From NCBI RefSeq assembly GCF_003206135.1, contig NZ_PZJT01000003.1, forward strand, positions 40,392 through 104,391: DNA of 64,000 bases, in the 5' to 3' direction. Positions 9,483 to 17,171 of the stretch are shown here, piece by piece (position 1 is the first letter of the stretch; every line of letters begins with the position of its first letter). A program made the translations under genes and the position numbers. The DNA comes from Salinicola salarius. GTDB taxonomy: Bacteria > Pseudomonadota > Gammaproteobacteria > Pseudomonadales > Halomonadaceae. The notes under the pieces were generated by a model. It was not told the origin of the DNA, ran no database searches, and saw nothing but the letters and a program-made list of their open reading frames with translations.

Positions 9483-9499
9483 CTAAGGAGGACTCTTGC

Positions 9500-9892
9500 A
9501 TGTTCCATATTTACTGCCCTTACTGCGAAGAGCATCGCGAAGAGGAAGAGTTCCATCCGCGTGGCCAGGCCCACCTGCAGCGCCCCGCCGATCCGGAGAA
9601 CTGTTCCGATAAGGAATGGGGCGACTACCTGTTCTTCCGCGACAACCCCCGCGGCATTCACCACGAGCTGTGGGTGCATTCCGTCGGCTGCCGCAAGTTC
9701 TTCAACATCACGCGGCATACCGCGAACTACGAGATCCTCGAAACCTACAAGATGGGCGAGCGCCCTTCGATCACTGCCGAAACGCTGGCCGCCGACGAGC
9801 GCCAGTCCGGCGTTCAGGCCGCGTCCGGCGGCTGGCAGACGGTCGGCGCGCGCCCCGAAGACGAAGCGTTGAACACGGAGGCACGGGCATGA
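9500..9892 (+). CDS. soxD: Sarcosine oxidase delta subunit
   Basis: A 130-residue zinc-binding small subunit of sarcosine oxidase. The CPYC pair at residues 6-9, a following His and a later Cys in VGCRKFFN fit the zinc site of the delta subunit, and the NITRHTANYEI segment is family-typical. The tail after about residue 90 is somewhat longer than in many homologues. AAGGAGGA stands eight bases before the ATG. The stop overlaps the soxA start (ATGA), so the two are translationally coupled even though an inserted element now separates this gene from soxB. Confidence 0.95.
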   Translation: MFHIYCPYCEEHREEEEFHPRGQAHLQRPADPENCSDKEWGDYLFFRDNPRGIHHELWVHSVGCRKFFNITRHTANYEILETYKMGERPSITAETLAADERQSGVQAASGGWQTVGARPEDEALNTEARA

Positions 9893-12800
9893 CGCAGATC
9901 CATCGATCCAACCGCGGCGGTCGTATCGATCGCTCCCGCGAACTCTCCTTCACGTTCAACGGCAAGCGCTACACGGGCTACGCCGGCGATACCCTGGCCT
10001 CCGCCCTGCTGGCCAACGGCGTGGATATCGTCAACCGCAGCTTCAAGTATTCACGGCCGCGCGGCATCGTCGCCGCGGGCCCGGAAGAACCCAATGCCGT
10101 CGTGCAGCTGGGCGCCAGCGAAGCGGCTCAGGTACCCAACGTCCGCGCCACCCAGCAGGCGCTCTACGAAGGGCTGGTGGCGCGCAGCACCAACGGCTGG
10201 CCGAACGTGCAGCGCGACATGATGGGGATGATCGGCAAGCTGGGCGGCAGCTTCATGCCGCCGGGGTTCTACTACAAGACCTTCATGGCGCCGGCCTCGA
10301 TGTGGATGACCTACGAGAAGTACATCCGCAAGGGCGCCGGTCTGGGGCGTAGCCCGCTCGAGTCCGATCCGGACATCTACGACCACATCAACCAGCATTG
10401 CGACGTGCTGATCATCGGCGGCGGTGCCGCCGGTCTGGCAGCGGCCCGCATCGCTGCCGACAGCGGCGCCCGCGTCATGCTCTGCGACGAACAGGAGGAG
10501 CTGGGAGGTTCGCTGCTGGATAGCCGCGAGACGCTTGACGGCCTGCCGGCGCCGGAATGGGTATCGCAAGTGGTCACCGAGCTGGCGGGAAGAGAGAACG
10601 TCGAGCTGCTGCCACGAACGACCGCCAACGGCTATCACGACCACAACTTCGTCACGCTCCACGAGCGTCGCACCGAACATCTCCGGGATACCGCGCCCGC
10701 CGTGAACCGGCGTCCGCAGGCGCGCTCCCGCCTGCATCGCGTACGTGCCCGGCACGTCATTCTGGCAACGGGCACCCACGAGCGCCCGCTGGTCTACGGC
10801 AACAACGATGTTCCCGGCAACCTGGTTGCCGGCGCGGTCTCCACCTATATCCGCCGTTTCGGCGTGGTGCCGGGCCACAAGCTGGTGCTGTCGGTCAGCA
10901 ACGATCACGCCTATCGTACGGCGCTGGACTGGCACGAGTCCGGCCGTGAAGTGGTGGCGATCGTCGATGCCCGCGCCACTTCTCAGGGTGAACTGGCTGA
11001 ACAGGCCCGCGCCCTGGGGATCCGGATCATCAACCAGAGCGCCGTCATCGAAGCCAAGGGCAGCGATCGCGTCACGGCGGCTCGCATCGCCAGGGTCGAT
11101 CTGGATGCGTTCTGCGTTCTCGGTCACGAAGAGACGTTGAGCTGCGACACCATCGCCAGCTCCGGCGGCTACAGCCCCGTCATCCATCTCTCCTCCCATA
11201 CCGGGACCCGGCCCGTATGGCGTGACGACGTGCTGGGCTTCGTGCCCGGCGACGTCAAGGGCATGACATCGGTGGGTGGCGTTCACGGTGTCTTCGCCCT
11301 GAAGGCGGTGCTCGAGCACGCCACCGAAGGGACTCGCCGCGCGCTGGAGGCCATCGGGTTCGACGGTGCCTCGTCCGCACCCAGGCTGCCTGACGTCGCC
11401 GAACGGCGCGAGGCCCCGGCCTGCGCGCTCTTCCAGGTGCCACACGTGAAGTCGGCCATGCGAGCCCCCAAGCAGTTCGTCGATCTCCAGAACGACGTCA
11501 CTGCCGCGGGTATCGAGCTGGCCACGCGCGAAGGGTTCGAATCGATCGAGCACGTCAAGCGCTACACCGCGCTGGGCTTCGGCACCGATCAGGGGAAACT
11601 CGGCAACATCAACGGCATGGCGATTGCCGCCCGTTGCCTGAAACGTTCGATCCCGGAAGTCGGCACCACCGTCTTCCGACCCAATTACACGCCGGTGACC
11701 TTCGGCGCCATCGTCGGCCGCCACTGCCGGGATCTGTTCGACCCTGAGCGCTACACCGCCCTGCACGCCTGGCATGTCGAGCATGGCGCGGAATTCGAGG
11801 ATGTCGGCCAGTGGAAGCGCCCTTGGTACTTTCCACAAGTACGCGCCGGAGCCGTCAGCGGCGAACGCGAGAGCATGGCAGAAGCGGTGGCCCGCGAGTG
11901 TCTGGCGGTGCGCGAGAAAGTCGGCATCCTCGATGCTTCTACGCTCGGCAAGATCGATATCCAGGGGCCGGATGCGCGGGAATTCCTGGGCCGGGTGTAC
12001 ACCAACAAGTGGGCCAAGCTGGCACCTGGCCGCGTGCGTTATGGCCTGATGTGCAAAGACGACGGCATGTTGATGGACGACGGCACCACCAGCTGCCTGG
12101 CCGAGAATCACTTCCTGATGACCACCACCACCGGTGGCGCCGCCGGCGTGATGGAGTGGCTGGAGCTGTGGCATCAGACCGAATGGCCGGAGCTCGAGGT
12201 CTACTTCACCTCGGTGACCGACCACTGGGCGACCATGACAGTCACCGGGCCACAAGCGCGCAAGCTGATGTCGGAGGTGACCGACATCGATCTGTCCCCG
12301 GATCAGTTCAAGTTCATGGACTGGCGCGAGGGCAACGTTGCCGGCATTCCGGCTCGCGTATTCCGGATCTCCTTCACCGGCGAACTGGCCTACGAGATCA
12401 ACGTCCAGGCCAACTATGCGATGCCGGTCTGGAAGGCCCTGTTCGAGAAAGGCGACAAGTACGGGCTGACCCCCTACGGCACCGAGACCATGCACGTGCT
12501 GCGCGCCGAGAAAGGCCTGATCATCGTCGGCCAGGACACCGACGGTTCGGTCACGCCCGAGGATCTGGGCATGCAGTGGGCGGTGGGCTACGACAAGCCG
12601 TTCTCCTGGATCGGCAAACGCGCGTTGACCCGCCCTGACACGGCGCGAACCGACCGCAAGCAGTTCGTGGGGCTCAAGCCCAGGGATCCCAAGGTCGTGC
12701 TGGAGGAAGGCGCGCAGATCGTCTTCGATCCCGAGCAGAGCATTCCGATGACGATGGTCGGCCACGTCACCTCCAGCTACTACAGCCCCAACCTCGGTCA

Positions 12801-12945
12801 CGGGTTTGCCCTCGCCGTCATCAAGGGCGGCCGCGATCGCCTGGGGCAGACGGTCTATCTGCCGATGAAGGATGGCGTCGTGCACGAAGCGGAAATCGTC
12901 AGCCCGGTCTTTATCGATCCCAAAGGAGAACGTCAGAATGTCTGA
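9889..12945 (+). CDS. soxA: Sarcosine oxidase alpha subunit
   Basis: The large subunit, 1018 residues, that binds NAD and carries the tetrahydrofolate-linked chemistry. The N-terminal part resembles a 2Fe-2S ferredoxin-like domain (residues 15-100). A Rossmann motif (IIGGGAAGLAAARIA) lies near 170-185, and the C-terminal third is a GcvT-like folate-binding domain ending with the VGHVTSSYYSPNLG region. The start is fixed by the four-base overlap with soxD and a GGAG site. The stop overlaps the soxG start by eight bases. Together with B, D and G it forms the complete tetrameric enzyme. Confidence 0.96.
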   Translation: MTQIHRSNRGGRIDRSRELSFTFNGKRYTGYAGDTLASALLANGVDIVNRSFKYSRPRGIVAAGPEEPNAVVQLGASEAAQVPNVRATQQALYEGLVARSTNGWPNVQRDMMGMIGKLGGSFMPPGFYYKTFMAPASMWMTYEKYIRKGAGLGRSPLESDPDIYDHINQHCDVLIIGGGAAGLAAARIAADSGARVMLCDEQEELGGSLLDSRETLDGLPAPEWVSQVVTELAGRENVELLPRTTANGYHDHNFVTLHERRTEHLRDTAPAVNRRPQARSRLHRVRARHVILATGTHERPLVYGNNDVPGNLVAGAVSTYIRRFGVVPGHKLVLSVSNDHAYRTALDWHESGREVVAIVDARATSQGELAEQARALGIRIINQSAVIEAKGSDRVTAARIARVDLDAFCVLGHEETLSCDTIASSGGYSPVIHLSSHTGTRPVWRDDVLGFVPGDVKGMTSVGGVHGVFALKAVLEHATEGTRRALEAIGFDGASSAPRLPDVAERREAPACALFQVPHVKSAMRAPKQFVDLQNDVTAAGIELATREGFESIEHVKRYTALGFGTDQGKLGNINGMAIAARCLKRSIPEVGTTVFRPNYTPVTFGAIVGRHCRDLFDPERYTALHAWHVEHGAEFEDVGQWKRPWYFPQVRAGAVSGERESMAEAVARECLAVREKVGILDASTLGKIDIQGPDAREFLGRVYTNKWAKLAPGRVRYGLMCKDDGMLMDDGTTSCLAENHFLMTTTTGGAAGVMEWLELWHQTEWPELEVYFTSVTDHWATMTVTGPQARKLMSEVTDIDLSPDQFKFMDWREGNVAGIPARVFRISFTGELAYEINVQANYAMPVWKALFEKGDKYGLTPYGTETMHVLRAEKGLIIVGQDTDGSVTPEDLGMQWAVGYDKPFSWIGKRALTRPDTARTDRKQFVGLKPRDPKVVLEEGAQIVFDPEQSIPMTMVGHVTSSYYSPNLGHGFALAVIKGGRDRLGQTVYLPMKDGVVHEAEIVSPVFIDPKGERQNV

Positions 12946-13576
12946 GATTCGTGAATTCGACTGCCGGCCGAACGATCAGACCGGTGCAGAGTCGCCCCTC
13001 GCCTGGTCGTTTCAGCGCGGTCCGGCGCCCGCCGCGGACGCACAGGCCGGGGTGACGCTTCGGGAATCCGCCTTCATGGGCCATCTGATCCTGCGGGGCG
13101 GCGCCATCGTCCTGGATGAGGCCGTGCGCGAGGTGCTGGGCATCAACCTGCCGGCGCGGCCCAACACCCTGGCCGTGGATGCCAAGGGCGAGCGTTCGAT
13201 CCAGTGGCTATCGCCGGACGAGTGGCTGATTCTGGTTCCCGGCGGCGAAGAGTTCGTGCTGGAGAAGGCGCTTCGCCATGCCCTGGGGCAAGCACACTTC
13301 AGCCTCGTCAATGTCAGTGGCGGTCAGACCGTCATCACCTTGCGCGGCCCCAAGGCACGCGAGACGTTGAAGAAGTCGACGCCCTACGACGTTCACCCGT
13401 CGGCGTTCCCGGTCGGCAAGGGCGTTACCACGATCTTTGCCAAGACCTCCCTTATCTTGCGCCAACCCCAGGCGGACTGCTGGGAGCTCATCGTGCGCCG
13501 CAGTTTTGCCGACTACGTCTACCGATGGCTCCTCGATGCCGCCGCGGAGTTCGGTGTGACGGTCGAGCGTCGATGA
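12938..13576 (+). CDS. soxG: Sarcosine oxidase gamma subunit
   Basis: A 212-residue fourth subunit of sarcosine oxidase, GcvT-related in fold. The WLSPDEWLIL and LRGPKARETL motifs and the YVYRWLLDAAAEFG ending are diagnostic for SoxG. AAAGGAGAA lies inside the end of soxA, eight to sixteen bases before the ATG, and the genes overlap. It closes the soxBDAG operon; purU follows after a short gap in the same direction. Confidence 0.94.
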   Translation: MSEIREFDCRPNDQTGAESPLAWSFQRGPAPAADAQAGVTLRESAFMGHLILRGGAIVLDEAVREVLGINLPARPNTLAVDAKGERSIQWLSPDEWLILVPGGEEFVLEKALRHALGQAHFSLVNVSGGQTVITLRGPKARETLKKSTPYDVHPSAFPVGKGVTTIFAKTSLILRQPQADCWELIVRRSFADYVYRWLLDAAAEFGVTVERR

Positions 13577-13644
13577 GACAGAAGGCCGATGTGCAATCGG
13601 CCTTCCTATACCCAGGAGCCCCGTCAGTGGAGAACAATAAAGCG

Positions 13645-14520
13645 ATGAACAACAAATCGACGAACAACAACTGGATCCTCACCGCCCAGTGCCCTAGCCG
13701 CCTGGGCACCATCGATGTCGTGACGCGCTTTCTCAAAGAGTCACGCTGCTATGTCAATGAAATCAGCTCGTTCAACGACGCGCCAGCCGAACGTTTCTTC
13801 ATCCGCGTGGCCTTCCAGCCGGACAGGACGCTGACGTTCGACAAGGACCGCTTTGCGGAATCCTTTGCGGCGAGAGCGCAGGAGTTCGACATGACGTTCG
13901 AGCTCAGCTCCAGTGCCGAGCGAATGAAGACCGTCATCCTCGTTTCCAAGGCGGATCACTGCCTCAACGATCTGCTCTATCGCTATCGGACCGGCCAACT
14001 GGCGCTCGACGTCAAGGCCATCGTGTCCAACCACCCGGACCTGGAACCGCTCGCCAGGTGGCACAACATTCCGTACCACTACCTGCCGGTCACCCCCGAG
14101 ACCAAGACAACACAGGAAGCGCAGATTCGAGCGGTGATCGATGACATGGACGCTGACCTGATCGTTCTCGCCCGATACATGCAGGTGCTTTCACCGCAGC
14201 TCTGTGACGCCCTGAATGGGCGCGCCATCAATATCCATCACTCGCTTCTCCCCGGCTTCAAAGGCGCCCGGCCCTATCACCAGGCGTATGAAAAAGGGGT
14301 AAAGCTGGTCGGCGCCACGGCGCACTATATCAATAACGATCTCGACGAAGGCCCGATCATCGCCCAGGGTGTCGAATCGGTGGATCACGCCTACTTTCCG
14401 GAAGATCTAGTCAACAAGGGCCGGGACATCGAGTGTCTTACGCTGGCTCGCGCGATTCAGTACCACACCGAAAGACGCGTTTTCCTCCATGCCCAAAAGA
14501 CCGTCATTCTAAGCAAGTGA
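13645..14520 (+). CDS. purU: Formyltetrahydrofolate deformylase
   Basis: A 291-residue enzyme that hydrolyses 10-formyl-tetrahydrofolate to tetrahydrofolate and formate. An N-terminal ACT-like domain (WILTAQCPSRLGTIDVV, residues 10-85) is followed by a formyltransferase-fold domain with the conserved Asn196, His198 and Asp234 (in INIHHSLLPGF and NDLDEGPII). Linkage to soxBDAG matches the Pseudomonas gbd cluster, where purU recycles folate loaded by sarcosine demethylation. An in-frame GTG at 13627 sits eight bases after AGGAG and is a credible alternative start adding six residues; I keep the ATG because homologues have short leaders before WILTA. Confidence 0.94.
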   Translation: MNNKSTNNNWILTAQCPSRLGTIDVVTRFLKESRCYVNEISSFNDAPAERFFIRVAFQPDRTLTFDKDRFAESFAARAQEFDMTFELSSSAERMKTVILVSKADHCLNDLLYRYRTGQLALDVKAIVSNHPDLEPLARWHNIPYHYLPVTPETKTTQEAQIRAVIDDMDADLIVLARYMQVLSPQLCDALNGRAINIHHSLLPGFKGARPYHQAYEKGVKLVGATAHYINNDLDEGPIIAQGVESVDHAYFPEDLVNKGRDIECLTLARAIQYHTERRVFLHAQKTVILSK

Positions 14521-14595
14521 CAGCACTCGTCATGGAGGATGACTGAAAGACGCTTGGTACCTCTGAATCCGACAGACCTTGCCCCTGTGCCACAA

Positions 14596-14627
14596 CTCGA
14601 ATACTGTACACAAATACAGTATTCGAG
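14596..14627 (+). promoter_or_regulatory. LexA (SOS) box inside a perfect inverted repeat
   Basis: Two perfect 13-base arms, CTCGAATACTGTA and its reverse complement, flank a six-base centre. Inside them, at 14602-14621, is TACTGT-N8-ACAGTA, which matches the gammaproteobacterial LexA site CTGT-N8-ACAG plus its outer TA pair. A candidate promoter (TTGCCC at 14579, 17-base spacer, TACTGT at 14602) would place the box over the -10 element, a normal position for LexA repression. The radical SAM start codon lies 20 bases downstream of the palindrome. Confidence 0.85.
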
Positions 14628-14647
14628 ACGGATCACAGGGTCGCCGC

Positions 14648-15907
14648 ATGGAACTGATCGACAAGCTTTCCATCCTCGCCGATGCCGCCAAGTATGACGC
14701 TTCCTGCGCCAGCAGCGGCGCACCCAAGCGCTCGTCACGGGGCAAGGCGGGGCTCGGGTCGTCATCCGGCATGGGGATCTGTCACAGTTTTACCCCGGAC
14801 GGGCGCTGCGTCTCGCTGCTCAAGGTGCTGCTGACCAACTTCTGCCTGTTCGATTGCCAGTACTGTGTCAATCGACGCTCGAGCAACGTGCCGCGGGCGC
14901 GCTTCACGCCGGAAGAAGTCGTCCGATTGACGCTATCGTTCTACCGCCGCAACACCATCAGCGGGCTTTTCCTGAGCTCCGGCATCATTCGCTCCAGCGA
15001 CTACACCATGGAGCAGCTGATTCGCGTGGCCAGGCTGCTGCGCGAAACGCACCAGTTTCGCGGCTATATCCATCTCAAGGCGATTCCGGAAGCGGATCCC
15101 AGACTGCTCGAGGAGGCCGGACGCTACGCCGACCGGCTAAGCGCGAACATCGAGCTGCCGACGCTGACCAGCCTGAAGACGCTGGCCCCGGAAAAGGAGC
15201 TCGGCACCATCCACGCCGCGATGGGCCACATTCGCCAGGGAATCGACGCCACCAACGACGACATCGCGCGAGATGCCAGGCACCTGCCGCGCAGCGCCAA
15301 TCCGAAGCGCATGGCGCCGCGCTACGCGCCCGGCGGCCAGAGCACGCAGATGATCGTCGGCGCGGATGCCACCGACGACCGCACGATCCTCCAGTCCGCC
15401 CAGCATCTCTACCGGGATTTCCGTCTCAAGCGCGTCTATTACTCGGCGTTCAGTCCGATTCCCGAACGCCCTGCCGGGCTGCCCCAGGCTGCGCCGCCGC
15501 TGCTGCGGGAGCATCGGCTGTATCAGGCCGACTTTCTGATCCGCAGCTACGGCTTTCAGGCCGAGGAGCTGCTGAACGCACCGGGCAATCTGGATCTGGA
15601 GATCGATCCCAAACTGGCCTGGGCGCTGGCCCATCGCAATGACTTCCCGGTGGATCTCAACCGAGCCGAACCGGCCATGATCGCCCGCGTTCCCGGCATC
15701 GGTTTGCGCAGCGTACAGCGGCTGGTCGACCTGCGACGGTTGCGGCGCATTCGCTATCAGGACCTGGTGGCGCTGCGCTGCCGGCTGGACACCCTGCGGC
15801 CCTTCGTGGTGACGCAGGACTACCGCCCCACCGATGCCGATCGAGACAGCACCCGGCTGCGACAGCACCTGACCGCGCCGCAGCCGGCCCAGATGGCGTT
15901 GTGGTAG
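14648..15907 (+). CDS. Radical SAM protein, putative DNA modification/repair (TIGR03916 type)
   Basis: A 419-residue radical SAM enzyme. The 4Fe-4S cluster motif CLFDCQYC gives Cys66, Cys70 and Cys73. A helix-hairpin-helix DNA-binding segment follows near residues 336-375 (DLNRAEPAMIARVPGIGLRS). Early GMGICHSFTPDGRC and later NIELPTLTSLKTLAPEK are typical of the family annotated as a putative DNA modification/repair radical SAM protein, which is found together with a DUF4130 or uracil-DNA-glycosylase-like partner. That partner is the next gene. The reaction is not known. The LexA box directly upstream places it in the DNA-damage response. Confidence 0.88.
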   Translation: MELIDKLSILADAAKYDASCASSGAPKRSSRGKAGLGSSSGMGICHSFTPDGRCVSLLKVLLTNFCLFDCQYCVNRRSSNVPRARFTPEEVVRLTLSFYRRNTISGLFLSSGIIRSSDYTMEQLIRVARLLRETHQFRGYIHLKAIPEADPRLLEEAGRYADRLSANIELPTLTSLKTLAPEKELGTIHAAMGHIRQGIDATNDDIARDARHLPRSANPKRMAPRYAPGGQSTQMIVGADATDDRTILQSAQHLYRDFRLKRVYYSAFSPIPERPAGLPQAAPPLLREHRLYQADFLIRSYGFQAEELLNAPGNLDLEIDPKLAWALAHRNDFPVDLNRAEPAMIARVPGIGLRSVQRLVDLRRLRRIRYQDLVALRCRLDTLRPFVVTQDYRPTDADRDSTRLRQHLTAPQPAQMALW

Positions 15908-15949
15908 CACCGAATAGAATATTGGAGATAGCACGAAGGGGATCTCGTC

Positions 15950-16894
15950 ATGCACGGTGTCTCAACGCCCCCGGCGTCATGCGTTGCCTGGGCCGACGAT
16001 TTCGATGAATGGCGGCAGCAGGCGCGCCAGTTGCTCCAGGCTGGCATCCCGCCGTCCCGCGTGACCTGGCACGATGGCGAGGCGCGCCACGATGACCTGT
16101 TCGCGTCACCGACGATATCCGAGCGACCGCCAAGCCCGGAGGGCGCTTCGACACCGATAAGCATCGGTCGCGACCAGTTGACGCTGCTTCGCAACGCTGC
16201 CCGCTATCGCCCCCGCGGGAGCGAACAGCCACGCTGGCCGTTGCTGTATCGGGTTGTGTGGCGAATGGTTCAGGGCGATGCGACGGCGATGCATGCCGCC
16301 GATGATGATGGCCGCGTGCTGCACCAGCGCTGGCATGCGATCAAGCGGGAAGCGCATCACATGCACGCCTTCCTGCGGTTTCATCGTCGCGACGATGCGC
16401 ACGGTGAACGCTATGTCGCCTGGTTCGAGCCCGCGCATGAGATCCTCGATCTAGGCGCGGAGCACTTTGCCGATCGCATGGGCGGCTCGCGCTGGATCAT
16501 CGCCACGCCGGGAGGTGGCGTCAGCTGGGATGGCACGACCCTCGACTACCGCGCCCCCTGCCCCGAAAACTGGACCCGCGAAGCACGGGCGGCCGCCAAT
16601 CGTCCCAATGCCGACGAAGAACATGCTCTCTGGCGGACCTATTTCGTCAGCACGTTCAACCCGGCGCGTCTCAACCACAAGGTGATGACCCAGCACATGC
16701 CACAGCGCTTCTGGCGTCATCTCAGCGAAGGCGACCTGATCCCGACGATGGAAGCGAAGGCGCGCCACGGCGGCCAGCGCCTGGCGCAGGAGACGAGCGT
16801 GGGTCAGCGCCAGGGGAAGGCGCTGAATGTAAAGCTGCCCGCCGACGCCACCAGCCTTCCCAGCCGTCAACGAGATGACGCGCCAACCGATTGA
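15950..16894 (+). CDS. DUF4130 probable DNA-metabolism protein (TIGR03915 type)
   Basis: A 314-residue protein of the family always found with the radical SAM protein encoded just upstream, 42 bases away. The N-terminal 70 residues are poorly conserved. The core runs from about residue 95 to 255, with QRWHAIKREAHHMHAFLRF, RYVAWFEPAHEIL and a later HALWRTYFVSTFNPARLN, all typical of DUF4130. Many homologues continue into a uracil-DNA-glycosylase-like domain; here only about 60 low-complexity residues remain, so that domain is absent. AAGGGGAT precedes the ATG. Function is unknown; DNA lesion processing together with the radical SAM partner is the working idea. Confidence 0.85.
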   Translation: MHGVSTPPASCVAWADDFDEWRQQARQLLQAGIPPSRVTWHDGEARHDDLFASPTISERPPSPEGASTPISIGRDQLTLLRNAARYRPRGSEQPRWPLLYRVVWRMVQGDATAMHAADDDGRVLHQRWHAIKREAHHMHAFLRFHRRDDAHGERYVAWFEPAHEILDLGAEHFADRMGGSRWIIATPGGGVSWDGTTLDYRAPCPENWTREARAAANRPNADEEHALWRTYFVSTFNPARLNHKVMTQHMPQRFWRHLSEGDLIPTMEAKARHGGQRLAQETSVGQRQGKALNVKLPADATSLPSRQRDDAPTD

Positions 16895-17171
16895 TAGGGC
16901 GAAATGCCATCTCAATTAGCGCTTTCTTATTCAATCCATTTCTCGAACTTGCTGCATATTGGCGGCGTTTCGCAGATCGATAGCGACCCGCTGGGCGCTG
17001 TTTCCTGTCGCCATCCTGCCATGGGATAGCGGCGGGCCAGCGGTGAGCGTTCGCTCGCCTCGAAACGATGACCGCAGCCATGGAGGCTCGGTCCCACCCT
17101 CCGCAACGATGGATGTTACGGCTACGTCATCGCAGGACGCATCGACACGACACTCGTCATGAGATGCCTAC

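Noticed and set aside
10051-12885. A 944-codon open frame on the minus strand opposite soxA
   Set aside because: It is a shadow of the high-GC third-codon pattern of soxA; it has no ribosome-binding site and no recognisable domain, while soxA is unmistakable.
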